From Lineus longissimus (lineage: Eukaryota; Nemertea; Pilidiophora; Heteronemertea; Lineidae): a DNA stretch of 64,000 nucleotides. Location of the stretch: the NCBI RefSeq assembly GCF_910592395.1, contig NC_088313.1, positions 1,180,501 through 1,244,500 on the forward strand. The letters run 5' to 3'. Of this stretch, positions 1 through 13,982 are shown piece after piece. The notes beneath the pieces were generated by a model. It did no database searches. It was not told the origin of the DNA and was given only the letters and a program-made list of their open reading frames with translations. Positions within the stretch are counted from its first letter, which is position 1. Every line of letters starts with the position of its first letter. Made by a program: the position numbers and the translations under genes.

Positions 1-199
1 CAGAGCGGGAAAGCAAGAAAAACTTGATTGCGGCATTAAGTGGTTAATCTGGCCTCCTAGATCTAGCCTGTAGCTTCCTTGCAATAGGTCCTCTGTTTGT
101 TTCATTGATTCTTTTGTTGCCATGGATGTTGTTGTCAACTTTGTCACATTCCTGTCTTGTTACAGATCTGTAAAAGATTAAGTATAAGATATTTGTTAT

Positions 200-415
200 G
201 ACGTGACTGCGACTAGATGTATGAGCCAGTCAACTGTGGTGTGGACACCCTACATGATTGTAGCAAATTATGACGTGACTGCGACTATATGTATAAGCCA
301 GTCAATTGTGGTGTGGACACCCTACATGATTGTAGCAAATTATGACGTGACTGCAACTATATGTATAAGCCAGTCAACTGTGGTGTGGACACCCTACATG
401 ATTGTAGCAAATTAG
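200..415. repeat. 72-bp minisatellite, 3 copies
   Basis: The words GACGTGACTGC at 200, 272 and 344 start three copies of a 72-bp unit with few mismatches. Because 72 is a multiple of three, the array carries an open frame of 70 codons with a 24-residue protein repeat. I regard that frame as a by-product of the repeat. Confidence 0.9.
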
Positions 416-435
416 CTACTTTACACAAATACTAT

Positions 436-674
436 GGATACACCCAGTGTTAAAGGAGGCTATAGACTTGGATACACCCAGTGTTAAGGGGGCTGTAGAC
501 TTGGATACACCCAGTGTTAAAGGAGGCTATAGACTTGGATTCACCCAGTGTTAAAGGAGGCTATAGACTTGGATTCACCCAGTGTTAAAGGAGGCTATAG
601 ACTTGGATACACCCAGTGTTAAAGGAGGCTATAGACTTGGATACACCCAGTGTTAAAGGGGGCTATAGACTTGG
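436..674. repeat. 34-bp minisatellite, 7 copies
   Basis: The unit starts GGATACACCCAGTG and recurs at 436, 470, 504, 538, 572, 606 and 640 with single-base variants (GGATAC or GGATTC, AAAGGAGG or AAGGGGGC). Confidence 0.9.
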
Positions 675-969
675 GCTTGACCTTGGGGTCCAAGTGGTAG
701 TCTCTAGGTAATTGATGTGCACAGTTTAATAACTGTGTCTGGACGGTGTGATTTCACAATGATAATATTTGCTCAATAAGTAAGAGACGTACTGTTAGGT
801 GCAAGAGACATCAATTGGTGACCTCATTAACTTAATCAGGCCTGTCAGTCTCTCATATCTGCCATTTTTGCTGTGTGTTTTGTGAAATTCAGATGCAATT
901 TAAGAGCAATTTGAGTGAAATTGCTGCATTTTGGGAAGAAAGTTAATTGATGATACAATGTAGTGGGGG

Positions 970-1112
970 TGTCCTACTAAGAGAGGTGTCCTACTAAGAG
1001 AGATGTCCTACTAAGAGAGGTGTCCTATTAAGAGAGGTGTCCTACTAAGAGAGGTGTCCTATTAAGAGAGGTGTCCTACTAAGAGAGGTGTCCTACTAAG
1101 AGAGGTGTCCTG
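970..1112. repeat. 17-bp minisatellite, about 8 copies
   Basis: The unit GTCCTACTAAGAGAGGT repeats head to tail with small variants (ATTAAG for ACTAAG). The last copy breaks up in GTCCTGTAGGACGTGCC, which contains a short inverted repeat. Confidence 0.85.
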
Positions 1113-3338
1113 TAGGACGTGCCACTGTCTCTGTTTTGTTAGTTAAAGAAAAGTTTGTCTTCTGTTTGAAGGAGCATTTTTTGTTAGGGAATTGTTTTGA
1201 TTAAAAATCATGTTGTATAAACCTAAAAACAGTTAGGCTCTTATAGGCCTAATAATTGTGAAAAGTTGAATTAATTATTTTTTGTAAATTTATTATACTG
1301 GTGCCAGTAATTGTTTTGTTGTAAAAAATCATCCGAGTGATTGAATTATATGCAGTACAGTTTCGTTGCCAGGGGGCCATCTCAAAATCAATGGAAGCCT
1401 CATTCAGCTTTACATGTGATCGTCTACACCAGTACTGGAGTTTTCTCTGTGATTGCCATTTTCACCCAAAAAGGAGGCTATTCAATTCTTGATGTACTTG
1501 TAAGGGGTGTCAAATAAACAGAATTTAACCAAATCAGAGCCTGAGGTTTTGGCATTCTGGAATCTGGATGGTATCTTCTTCATGTAGTTTCTGCGTATAT
1601 GTCTTTATCCTCCTAAATATTGTGTCATATATGCAACCAGCTTCCTGTCATGATGTAAGAATCAAGCCAGAAACACATGCAATTAATTTCCCCAGAAAAT
1701 TGGACGAAACAAAAGAGTTCTTCAGAATGGAACAACTGCAGTTTTTGCAAGGTGGGGAAAGTGTTGCAGTTGTCACACTTTAAACTCAAATCATGTATTG
1801 TGCGCCTGTATAATGCTTATGGTTGAATTAAATCGCTTTGAAATATATTTTTCTGTTGGGTCAATTTTTAGTGCATCTCCAAGATAACTCAGGTGCTCTC
1901 GTTCAGAAGTGGTCACTACCTTGTGGATGTTAAGTATGTCGTCTCTTCTTTGATGTAGCAACACATTCACAAAAGTTCTCGGCAGGAACCACAAGACAGT
2001 TGGAAGACACGTCACACCCAAGTGCCATGACATTCTAGTCAAAACCTGTGGAGACGTTCAGTCATGTGATGGACTCAAGCTATCAACAGAATGTGTATTC
2101 CCACAGCTGGAAGGCCTCCTCGAAACTCTGATGAGGATGATGTTTTAGTTTCTGCTGTGGTGGACAGCGGAGATTTTGCTGGTGGTCACAATTGTCCCTG
2201 GAGTGCTCTGCAAACAAGCGAGTTCTGTCGCTGCGGCCTGCAAGCAAGCCATGACATCACGATGACTGATTGCAATCTAGCCATTCACCGACTGCTTTCC
2301 AATCACAATTGTCACAAGTCGCACTGCTTGAACAAAATGAATGAACTCGGCATATTACAGACATAAATAGTTATATTTCTAAATCTCTATACATTGCAAA
2401 TAGTGTCTTCTAACCACAATACACATTCCTCTGATCACTGGCTGTGCTTGTGGATGTCCAGGAGGACACATCACCTATTGAATATGTTTTCTGCTAGATG
2501 CAAGTCACACTCTCAAACTATACACATTATACTACCCACAGCTCAAAAAGATGCTCCCCAGTTGATAGCTGGTTCCCTCTTACCACATGACTATTCAATG
2601 GTGATGTCGTCTCACAGATACTTGTGTGAGCGAGTTCCACAGATGTAAACACTGCGATAGTAGGTTTGCAACAATAAACAATCAACTTGTGGACGGTGAA
2701 TTCAACAGATTCGTCAGATCTTTCTCCTCCTGATCACTCACTGATTACTTCAACTTTACAGGTCAACACAATTCATCAGCTGTGGCTGAGGCTAGTCCCA
2801 TAAAGTTCCATGCCGACTGTCTGAGAAAAGCTGCGTGTCTCGTCAAAATGGAATGTTAGCGAAGCATCGGAATGTGTCGATACGAGTGATAAAGACTGTA
2901 TGAGGCCAGGATGTCGTCGAGCTGCCGCATGTCACTTGTCACAAGCATGTTTATCCATCTGCTTGAAAAAATAACAAGGGTGAAAAGTGACAAGGTGTAC
3001 GATCATCCCTCTCTTTGAAAATATCTGATTCGTTATTCATGTTACAAACGACATTTGAAATCTGTCGCATTAACAACGTCAACTCGATGTAAACAAAGCC
3101 TCATGTGTAACAAAGGTTTTAAAACAATGCCGTAAAAATACACTTCGAGCTTGCTTTGCCAGAATAACATCACTGTCAGATCATCAACAACCCAATCATA
3201 TTGACATAACATGAATAAAAGTTTTTGTTTTCTACAAAATCCTGTGCGACGGAGTACGGTATATAGAACAGCTGTGAGTGTACGAGGCAGTTGTAAATGA
3301 ATAGACTCCATAAAGTCCAGGAACAAACGTCACAATGA

Positions 3339-4565
<1,227 letters not shown>

Positions 4566-4567
4566 GA

Positions 4568-5159
4568 CTGAAAAAGACAACAGACAAGTTTTAAAGTTTT
4601 TAAACGGTTCAATTTCAATAAGAGTTTGTTGTGACATTTCAAGATGACTAAGTGAAATAGAGTGAGGTGGCACTGTCAATAACGGGTTCTTGTGCGAACA
4701 TGACGGGCGGTTATCGGGAACATGACAGTCTTGGGATGACGGGAACATGATGGGAACTTGGTGACGAGAACCTGACAGGAGCTACTCGCCAGTTAGGCAG
4801 GAAAATGATGGGTAACGGACAAGTTGGTGGAACGCCTGACTCGAGTCAGTGACAGATGTTGATCAACTTGAACTAATGAACATCATCAATCATCTCATGA
4901 ATACATGATGATGATGATGAGAGACAGGATCAGGATGAGGCCTACCTCTTCCTGCCAGTGTACCGGTACGGCTTGTATGAACTGCAACCTCTTCTTATAT
5001 TTCAAGCTAGCTGCTTACCTGCTATGCTATGCGATGATAAACTGCTGCAATGTATTTTGCTACTCCACCCCAAAATTGGGCTTCTTTACTTCCTGGTGCG
5101 AACTACGTCATCAGTTTGTGTGTTGACCTGGGTGACGTTTCATTTTCTGAGTGGGCATC
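4568..5159. promoter_or_regulatory. Divergent intergenic space between MORN4 and the LCOR-type gene
   Basis: Only 594 bp separate the MORN4 start codon (4565, minus) from the LCOR-type start codon (5160, plus). The non-coding 5' exon(s) and promoter(s) of MORN4, and perhaps of both genes, must lie here or overlap the neighbour. The stretch holds an ATGATG run at 4905-4920. I see no convincing TATA box. The call is inferred from gene layout, not from a recognised promoter motif. Confidence 0.5.
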
Positions 5160-8100
5160 ATGGTGGATTGTGGCAGTGCCCGATGTGTGCAAGAAAGACG
5201 AACATTTAAGAAAGAATTACTGTCATGGAGCAAAAAAGTACCTTACACCGTCGGTGAGTAGCTGCACATTATCATTCTGAGCAATCTGCCCGAGTTTGGA
5301 CGGAATCGGTGCTCCCGTTTCACCAAAATTCAAGAATTATTATTGTCAAAATTTGCCCCATTTTCGGCTTTTCAACCCAGTGACGTACCCCCTCCGCGAT
5401 GTATCATTTTACAAAATTAAATTTTGAAAATTTCATTTTTTCACTGTCCTAGAAATGTCATTCTGCACTTTTCCCTGGTTTATTAGATAATGAACCTACT
5501 TGTTTTACCTGTCACTGTTTGTCACTGGGTAATAACCAAGTTAAAATTATCGATTTTTTAAGATCGTCGATTTGTAAACAAGTGACAACACGAAAAGTAA
5601 ATGGAAGAGCCCAAACCATATTGTGTTGAGCATAGAAAATTTTCACTGCATCCACATCGCCATATTTTTCGATGGTTGAAATTATGGTGCTGATATAGGC
5701 TTTGTTTCTCTCAACAAAATGATGTCTTAGATAGTGTCTTTGGTTTCATGTCTTAAGAAATGTACATGGCTTGTTGATTTCACCTGGTGGGCGAGTTTTG
5801 TGGGCCAGCTTGGCTCTTTAAATTTTCAGCTGGGCCAAAGGTCACATGACCCTCTCTCCACAAAAAGATGCACCCTCATTAGCATTTTGAGCATTAGTAA
5901 TCACTGTTATTTGATGCTGTTAAGGATGTTATTTTTGATGATGGGAATGAATGAAAGTTCCATTCGCTTGAATAGATGATATGTTTTCATTCAATAGTGT
6001 AATAAGTTTGTGTACTTTCATTTTCAGCTGGTGGGGGGGGGATTCTTTATTTTTGTTAACCTTTGATTAATTTAGGCTCCCAGTGATATTGACTTATTGT
6101 TTTAATTCATGTGAATTTGACCTCTCTAAATATTTGTCTTCATGTCGGGGGGGGGGGGGGTTGTGACATGACCACCGTCTCCTCCCATACCCATCTTATC
6201 TTCATGTCTGAGGGGGGATTGTGACACGACCACCGTCTCCTCCCAACCCATCTTATCTTCATGTCTGAGGGGGGATTGTGACATGACCACCGTCTCCTCC
6301 CAAACCCATCTTGTCTTCATGTCTGAGGGGGGATTGTGACATGACCACCGTCTCCTCCCAAACCCATCTTGTCTTCATGTCTGAGGGGGGATTGTGACAC
6401 GACCACCATCTCCTCCCAAACCCATCTTATCTTCATGTCTGAGGGGGGATTGTGACATGACCACCGTCTCCTCCTGAACCCATCTTGTCTTCATGTCTGA
6501 GGGGGGATTGTGACACGACCACCGTCTCCTCCCAAACCCATCTTGTCTTCATGTCTGAGGGGGGATTGTGACACGACCACCGTCTCCTCCTGAACCCATC
6601 TTGTCTTCATGTCTGAGGGGGGATTGTGACACGACCACCGTCTCCTCCCGAACCCATCTTATCTTCATGTCTGAGGGGGGATTGTGACACGACCACCGTC
6701 TCCTCCCAAACCCATCTTATCTTCATGTCTGAGGGGGGATTGTGACATGACCACCGTCTCCTCCTGAACCCATCTTGTCTTCATGTCTGAGGGGGGATTG
6801 TGACACGACCACCGTCTCCTCCTGAACCCATCTTGTCTTCATGTCTGAGGGGGGATTGTGACATGACCACCGTCTCCTCCTGAACCCATCTTGTCTTCAT
6901 GTCTGAGGGGGGATTGTGACATGACCACCGTCTCCTCCTGAACCCATCTTGTCTTCATGTCTGAGGGGGGATTGTGACATGACCACCGTCTCCTCCTGAA
7001 CCCATCTTGTCTTCATGTGTGAGGGGGATTGTGACATGACCACCGTCTCCTCCCATACCCATCTTGTCTTCATGTCTGAGGGGGGATTGTGACTCGACCA
7101 CCATCTCCTCCTAAACCCATCTTGTCTTCATGTCTGAGGGGTGATTGTGACACGACCACCGTCTCCTCACAAACCCATCTTGTCTTCATGTCTGAGGGGT
7201 GATTGTGACAAGCGATTATCTGATTTCTCTTTTCAGGGCTGGAACTCATTGCAGAGCAGTTGTTTGGGAAACGCCTCATGGGACATTTACTGGAACCGTA
7301 CAATAGTAAGTATACGACGTAACAATGATGCCATGTCAGGTGTCAGGTGACGTGGAGAGCTTTTTGAGCACCGAGCACATCAGCAAGTTTAGTTGCTGGG
7401 ACCAAAAAATGACAACTTAATGAGGCGCATTTCATCAACAATTGTATAGGCATTTTAGGTTGTGAATGCGTGCATACCCGGTTAGACGCCAGTATGGCCG
7501 GTGCGCTCCGTCTTCGGTCAGGTTTTATATCAGAGTTTCCGTCTCCTAGTCTGGTTGCCATAACCCGGCTGAAGAGCCCAGACTACCCGGTGCTTTTTGA
7601 GCACCGAGCACATCAGCAAGTTTAGTTGCTGGGACCAAAGAATGACAACTTGATGAGGTGCATTTCATCAACTATTGTCATGTCGCGGCAACTTAAATTG
7701 CTTGTGCAGCATTCAATAAGGATTGTGCAACATCAAACTGTTCTTACATTGCGTCTTACAAAATGTATCATATACAGTACATCTCTGAATTGTTCCCTTT
7801 CTGGTTTCCTTGCACTTGGTTCATGTTTAAAGGGTTAAATTAAACATCTTTCCAAATTTTGCATCAAGCACTGACTGTCAGATGTGAAGCATTCTGTTCT
7901 GAAGCACATACCACCCGTTGCCATGGGAACAGGACTATGCAGAGTCAAGAATCAATCATAAAGCTAATTGGATTGCAAAATAAGGGGCAAAATGATGGGA
8001 TTGTTCCCCGTCGTTAGATGTTGTACCTCCTTTGTTGATGGTGTTTATTATTATTATTTTGCTCAGTATTCTTCCATCTGGCATGAACATAGCGCTCATT

Positions 8101-11100
8101 GTCACAATTATAGAGTGACTGGCCCTGTAATCATTTCAGCCAAAATATTGGCACTTTTAAAGACGATTGATTGTGACTCCCATTGAGTCGTTAGCATGCC
8201 AAGGGAATTCAGGATTCACAGTTTGTGATGTCAGAGATGTTTTCGTAAACTCTTTCACCTTGCATTGAGCCATTGTATGTCATTGTCCTCGGGCGTTTCA
8301 GTGGTGGATTTTTTCTCTCGTGTTTTTAGATCTTGAACCCGAAGATGAGGAGGTCAGCGATTGGACACCAGCAAATGAGTGCTTTTACTGCCAAAACAAA
8401 CTGGTAAGTTCATAAAAAGGTCTTTTACATGAATTGTCAGTAATTCCTCATCAAAGTACTTCACCAGTACTGATTGGGCGCCATCGTGATTCATATCGAG
8501 ATGACTGCGTCATATTCATATGGACTATAATGTAAATGCGATCACTGTGTTCATTTTAACAGCTGAAAATTTCATCATCTCGACCTCAAGTATCTTCTGT
8601 TGCCACGGCAACCACTATTCTTAAGCATACTTTTGTCCGTATGATAAAAATGTAATGAGACGAAGAACAAAACGACTGGTTGATATCGCGGGGCGGAGGT
8701 TGATCGCCAGCGTGTTTGTGGTACGTTATTGATTTTATTGCGGAAGTGACATTCATAAAGTTGCCGTGCTGCTTGTGAGAGATTTGATGTCTGTAGTATG
8801 CATGAAGTTGAACGTGTGTGCATCAAATTATTTACAAATTGGGTAAGTGTTCATTTGAAAATGTGGCCATTTTCGATTGTATTTTCTCCTTGGTTTATTT
8901 CAAAACAGCAGTTTGGAAGTGACCTTAGATTTGTTGAGGTCCGAGGATACCCTCAATATGTGGTGATGTTCAGTCACTATGTGTGTCATTCTCAGCGACA
9001 CCCCGACTTCGCCAATGGACAATTAGTCTACACTTTTCTTTCTCAAGATTCGAGACTATTCCAACCGAGACTTGGAGATTTTTGGTGCAAATACTCATAC
9101 AGCCGTACTCTCATCCCTGCTGGCATCAGGAAGATCATTCAGTTGCTAGGGAACAAGTTTTATGAAATGGACCCCAAGCTGCTGGATTTGTGTATGCAAA
9201 TTAGATAAAGAATGCCGTAAAATGTGGATTATGTCTTGATGATTCATAATCCTTGTTCAAAATGAATCACGCTGCAAGCAACTTGTTGTAGAAGTGAGTG
9301 GTTTCTATTGATGATATCACGTGACTTCTGTAAGCACTCTGTGTACATGCGACCTGCAATGAAGCCGTGAGAACAAGATGACATTTTGAGCATTATGTTA
9401 CGTCTAAATACATAAAAACCTGTCAATTTGATGATTGATTTTAACAATAACAATAGCCATGCTTAATCGGGGCTGCTGTGTCCCCGTAGATGCTCAATGG
9501 GCTGTGGTCCAGCTGGACCAATGGCAAGATTCTATCTCGTTCATATCATAGTGAAGTCTACGGCCACTGTGCACAGTGTCAGGTGCCTGTCATCAATGTC
9601 CATGGAAGTCACCAATCAGTGGAATCCCTATTTGTATCGTTTCTTCACCGGCCTGGGAGCTGAGCTGAATCACATGGTGTGCATCATTTTCATCATATCG
9701 CCAAATATTCTGTCTTACGTTGTGAATTTTAGTTTAGATTACAGATTTCATCGGCATTGCCGCCAATATACCAGCTGGTGCGTGGTTTTAGAAATGCCTA
9801 AATCTGACTATCGCAAGGGTGTAGCTATAATACAGACAAAAATCTGAGGCACAAGCCAAAAAGGCTTTTTGGTCGTAATTTGAGGTCCAGCTGAGTGGTT
9901 TTGAATGATCATCATTCCAAGTGTTTCATTTCTCCCTTATTTCTGTTTCACAGGGAGATAATTTGACCTTGACCCTTATTGACCTTGAACCTTACCACTG
10001 TTTTCTCTCTTCTCCAGGATGGCTCTTCCACAGATACACATGATCACGGTAAGCGTTATTGACCGCCTTCTCCTCAAAATCATAACACGCCCCTGATAGC
10101 TGTTGATCTGTTCAAAACAATGTTGTCTTTCACAGCCAACTTGTTCGGTAATCGGCAAACAGTGACTTCTGCTGCTGCGACCACAGCACCCGAGAGAACC
10201 CATGATATCGGGCATTGTGCTTGAAAATCGCCCCCTATTGGTTAAATCAAAATCGAAGCAATCGTCATGTTGTCATGGCCGCCGTGTTGCAGGTCAATGC
10301 AACACAAATTTCCTCGCCCAGCTTTTATTCCAATATTGCAACAAAATCGTGATTTGTGAAAGTGAAAGGTGTAATGTTTCACATCAGCTGTGCTTGTCCA
10401 AACACAGGATACACAATATTTCATTTCAATCTTTATAGAGGTGTCCTTATGAATCCTGCCCATTTTTCTTGTATAGGAAATCAATAAATTTGTCTGTGTG
10501 TATTTATAATTTTCATTTAGTTAAATAATCGATGCCTTGGGGCATTGTGTAGATTTGGTTGTATATTACTAGGGAAAGTTTGGTTCTGGAGGGTTAGCAA
10601 GGAAAATAATAATCATGATGTTTTAAATACTGGGCTTTATTGGCTAAACCACCAAATTCTTTGGTGACTTTTTTTACAGATTTATTTGCAAAGGTGAGAT
10701 TTTTTTATTCCTTGGTTAGCATGCTTTTTCATCCAAGGACAAGCTGAGGAGGGTTGAATAAAAATTTAAAAAATTTTTTTTTTGGCTCTGTTGCAGGGAG
10801 CGTCCCACCAATATTCTTCCTCGAGAATGGCGATGGCCCATTAGATCTGAGTGCTACTGGATCCCCATTGGTCGATGATGTCAACATCCCACAGCCAAAG
10901 GTTCACATTGAACTGAAGGTTCCGCAGATCAAGAAAACAGAGTAGGTCGTCGCGATAACCATGCTCAATACTTCTCTCGACAGACAAGCTTAAGCTTGCC
11001 TCAGACCAGCCATTTTTGTGACCTGCAATTACAGTTGCATGCGACATAAATCCCTGTTTCAGTGGTCATGTTCGGTGCCTGCAACAAGAATCTGCAGACA

Positions 11101-12852
11101 GGATATCTTTTTCTCACAGCGATAATCATCGCAGGTCACCACAGCGACAGATATCACTCATTGTAGTTACTGATCAAAGAAATTTACAAATCGTGGCATT
11201 ACTTACTTCCGTACACAGGAAGAGAAAGGGTTAATGAAAAGATTATGATAGAGCAAATGGCAATAAATCTCCGGGAAAGTGAAAGTGTGTGAAAAGACAT
11301 CTACAAAAAAAAAAAAAAAAAAAAAAAAAAAGTTAAAGTGTTTTTCCGTCTTGTTTCCAGGAAGATCAAGCGTGATGGTGGCAAGAGACATTACACAGAA
11401 GACGAACTCTACTCAGCAGTGCAGGAGATCCGCGACGGCAAGATCGGCACGCGGCGTGCGGCCGTGCTCTACGGGATTCCACGATCGACACTCAGGAACA
11501 AGATCTATAAAATGGACGTCGAAGACGCCAATCCTAACAAGGCCCTAACGATGGGTGACTTACTACAGAACGGACACACCGCACTAGCCTTTGGCCTTAC
11601 TAATGGAAACTTTATGGAATTTGATTCGTGGGAGCAAAAACTTGAAATGATTCGCCGCAAACACAACTTGCAATCCTTTGGTGGTATAGACTTGGCAGAA
11701 TATGGATTATTACCCGAGGAAATGGATTTCAGTAAACTGCCATTTGCCAACGAATTGAAATTGCCGTTTTTGCCGGAGTTAGTGCGTAAAATGGCTGAAC
11801 AACGTATGCAGATGGAGAGAGAGAAAGTCACTAATGATGACAACGTTGATGACGACGACCATTTGGCCGATTTATCCCAGGGTGCATCTGGTAACACGCA
11901 GCACGTTAGTCTGAAGATTCCGTCCTATAAACCGTCTCGAGGTGACGATGGTTCGGAGGCAATACCAGCGATGGGTTACAATGATGTGTTGGACAGTAGT
12001 CTCGCACAGGATGTGGCTTCATCGAATCGTATCGGTGAAACACTCAAGGAAATAATCACTAAGACTATTACTGAAAAGATTCGCTCGCGTTTCACAATGG
12101 GTTCTTACAGCCCATTGGCTGGTTACATGAACGGCCACGAGGAGGCACCAGTTCAGAAATTGCAGCCTCAAGCTACGCCATCCCCTGCCAAACGTATCAG
12201 GCCAAAGCCGATGTCGGCCCATAAATCATCGAGTTCCTCATCCAACTCTGGATCGCCGGAAAAACCGGAAAAGAAAACCCGTCCAAAACGTGGACAATAT
12301 CGAAAATACAACAATCAGTTGTTGATGGAAGCGGTGCGCGCTGTTCAGCGCGGTGAAATGAGTGTTCATCGCGCGGGGAGCTATTTCGGTGTCCCACATT
12401 CCACACTGGAGTACAAGGTGAAGGAGCGCCACCTTTTAAGAAAGAAGAAAAAGGAACAGGAGAAACTAGCGCAGATGGGGACAGGTAGCGATGCACCTTC
12501 TAGTCAGTCACCCAAGCCGCAAGCCAGCACACCGCCTACAGCCGTAGCTACTCCACATCAAGTGCAATATCACGCATCTAGTCAGGCGGTGTTTCCAAGT
12601 CCACTGCCGTTTCTCGCGTGGCCGATGGAGGCCACCACGTTCTTACCAACTCCTAGTCTAGTCATTCAGAACGGTCTGACCTTAGCCGACCAGTCAGACA
12701 TGATTCAGCAATCAGGTTTCGCCCTCAGTACCCCAGCGTCGGAGTTACTCAAGAAGTTGCAACAGAAGGTCCAGGCTGGTGTCGTGTTCCCCGGGCAAAC
12801 AGAAAATGGTGAAACGTACAACGAAACTGAGAGCGGCACGAAAGATGAGTGA
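5160..12852 (+). CDS. LCOR: LCOR / Mblk-1 / E93-type ligand-dependent nuclear receptor corepressor
   Basis: This is a nuclear DNA-binding transcription regulator of the family containing vertebrate LCOR and LCORL, honeybee Mblk-1 and insect E93. Six coding exons join in phase: 5160-5253, 7237-7305, 8330-8403, 10018-10048, 10797-10941 and 11361-12852, giving 634 aa. Exons 1-3 encode the conserved family N-terminus (Cys-rich start, KKELLSW, then LIAEQLFGKRL, EDEEVSDW and ECFYCQNKL). Exon 5 carries PLDLS at residues 104-108, the CtBP-binding motif known from this family. The last exon encodes two Pipsqueak-type helix-turn-helix domains: one at about 140-190 (RAAVLYGIPRSTLRNKI) and one at about 445-500 (RAGSYFGVPHSTLEYKVKE). 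The linker is rich in Ser, Pro and Asp. The start ATG was chosen because exon 1 ends in phase 1 at GTGAGT, as exon 2 requires. Intron 1 holds a 1-kb minisatellite. No breaks are visible. Confidence 0.93.
6144..7215. repeat. 58-bp minisatellite in intron 1 of the LCOR-type gene, about 18 copies
   Basis: The unit contains CTTCATGTCTGAGGGGGG, then ATTGTGACA, then GACCACCGTCTCCTCC, and recurs every 58 bp (for example at 6841 and 6899). Every unit carries a run of about six G on the plus strand, and the first one begins after an even longer G run. Subtypes differ at CATGACC/CACGACC and CCCAAACC/CCTGAACC. The array ends only about 20 bp before the CAG acceptor of exon 2 (7234-7236). Confidence 0.95.
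7359..7679. repeat. 88-bp direct repeat flanking a 145-bp insert, intron 2 of the LCOR-type gene
   Basis: GCTTTTTGAGCACCGAGCAC begins at 7359 and again at 7592. About 88 bp follow in both copies with roughly five differences. The intervening stretch (7447-7591) contains several ACCCGG words. The structure suggests a tandem duplication or an inserted element of unknown family. Confidence 0.7.
10710..10790 (+). mobile_element. Left-end fragment of the CCTTGGTTAGC MITE, just upstream of LCOR exon 5
   Basis: CCTTGGTTAGC followed by CTTTTTCATC-AAGGAC, GAGG, ATAAAAAT and TTTTTGGCTC matches, in the same order, the left part of the complete element at 53004-53291. The right end is missing. The similarity runs into the pyrimidine-rich stretch of the 3' splice site used by the PLDLS exon (exon starts at 10797). 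Confidence 0.6.
11305..11331 (+). repeat. Poly-A tract (27 A) before the last LCOR-type exon
   Basis: A pure run of 27 adenines sits about 30 bp upstream of the 3' splice site at 11359-11360. It could be the tail of a retroposed sequence or slippage of an A-rich tract. No source element is recognisable to its left. Confidence 0.8.
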
Positions 12853-13982
12853 ACGCTCGATGGCATTGTGTCTGGTTGAGATGTATCGTAAGAATGCATG
12901 CTTTTATCTGTAGTCGTAGCGTGTGGTTTGGTCGACACTTTTCTATCACCCGTTTTTGTGGTCGAACACTTGTAGGTGCCTTCACATTTTGTAAACAAAC
13001 CCTTCCATGCCTTCTCGACATCGTCACATTTACCCTGGAGATTTACAAGTATTTTCACAAGACGTCGCTAATATTCTGGTCCCTGTGGATTGTACGTGCG
13101 AGGGCCGAGGTCAGGTTTGGTAAATAACTTGTCGCTGGTTGCATTTTCACTAACGTCATTGCTCTTCGTGATAAAGGCTCATATCTAATCAGTGTTCATT
13201 GCAAATAATCAAGAGTGGCTCCCTCTGTATGTGGCTCATGAAGCAATTTAGTTGATCCTTTAACTTGGCCCTTGATGTAACGTGGCGTTCTAAGCTTCGG
13301 AGGAAAGTTGTAATTTTTTACTAGAAAAGAATGCTTGTTGAAATCTTGTGGGGCTGAACAATGACAAGTGTGTGTTTTTCCATCTGAAATTGGAAATTCT
13401 ACTTTTGAGGGGTTTAATCAAACGTTTTGTTTTGAAAAGATATTGGATGACCTTTCGTTTTCTAGTCATTTATGCATCAAATGTATGCAAAACATGGAAG
13501 AGACAAGCTATTTTCTAAAATATACACATTTTCCATAATTTGTGGAAAATTCCTAAAAAAGCATGACTGATATTGCGTCGTATTTATATGAAAATTCGTA
13601 CCAATTGTAATATTTGTAATATTTGTGGATGAATATGATGAAGATGATATGATTTTGATTTGATAAGCGATTTATATGGTTCATATTTTTAAAATGCTGT
13701 GCTGTCGAAATGTGCATTTCTATGTGCAATACAGGACAAGAATATTGGTGGAAACGTGGTTCCATTTCTATCCTCGTCCCCATCCGTGCTGTAACCTAGT
13801 CTATTATTGCCATTTTGAAAATTCACGACATGTAGACTCAGAGACTGATTGGCTGGCAAAATGCATGAAATTGAGAATAACCCGTATAATATGTTAATGA
13901 GATATTTGCTCTGCATACATTTTACGTATACAAAGTTTTGATAGTACATGGTGTACCCTCTATGATTGATGAATGTCTTTAA

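Larger units (their letters stand above)
1..3338. other. Left flank, no confident gene; possible 3' UTR
   Basis: No family is recognisable here. At the extreme left, one plus frame reads ERESKKNLIAALSG and stops at 45-47, and an AATAAA lies near 1512, so this could be the last codons and 3' UTR of a gene entering from the left. The first bases are open in more than one frame, so this is only a possibility. Three minisatellites (listed separately) occupy part of 200-1112. Around 1955-2380 and 2770-2870 there are short protein-like stretches that change frame; see the findings. The stretch from 2900 to 3338 lies just past the MORN4 stop codon on the minus strand and probably contains its 3' UTR. 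Confidence 0.4.

Noticed and set aside
203-1112. CRISPR-like appearance of the left minisatellites
   Set aside because: Units are contiguous with no unique spacers, and the genome is eukaryotic.
1568-1783. Open frame of 71 codons with a hydrophobic start resembling a signal peptide
   Set aside because: The composition and the AT-rich context look random, and there are no splice signals or family motifs.
8798-9208. A 136-codon plus-strand frame in LCOR-type intron 3
   Set aside because: No family similarity is visible, and exons 3 and 4 join in phase without it.
9489-9681. Possible extra LCOR-type exon after CCCCGTAG
   Set aside because: None of its frames resembles the family, and exon 3 (phase 0 out) joins exon 4 (phase 0 in) directly.
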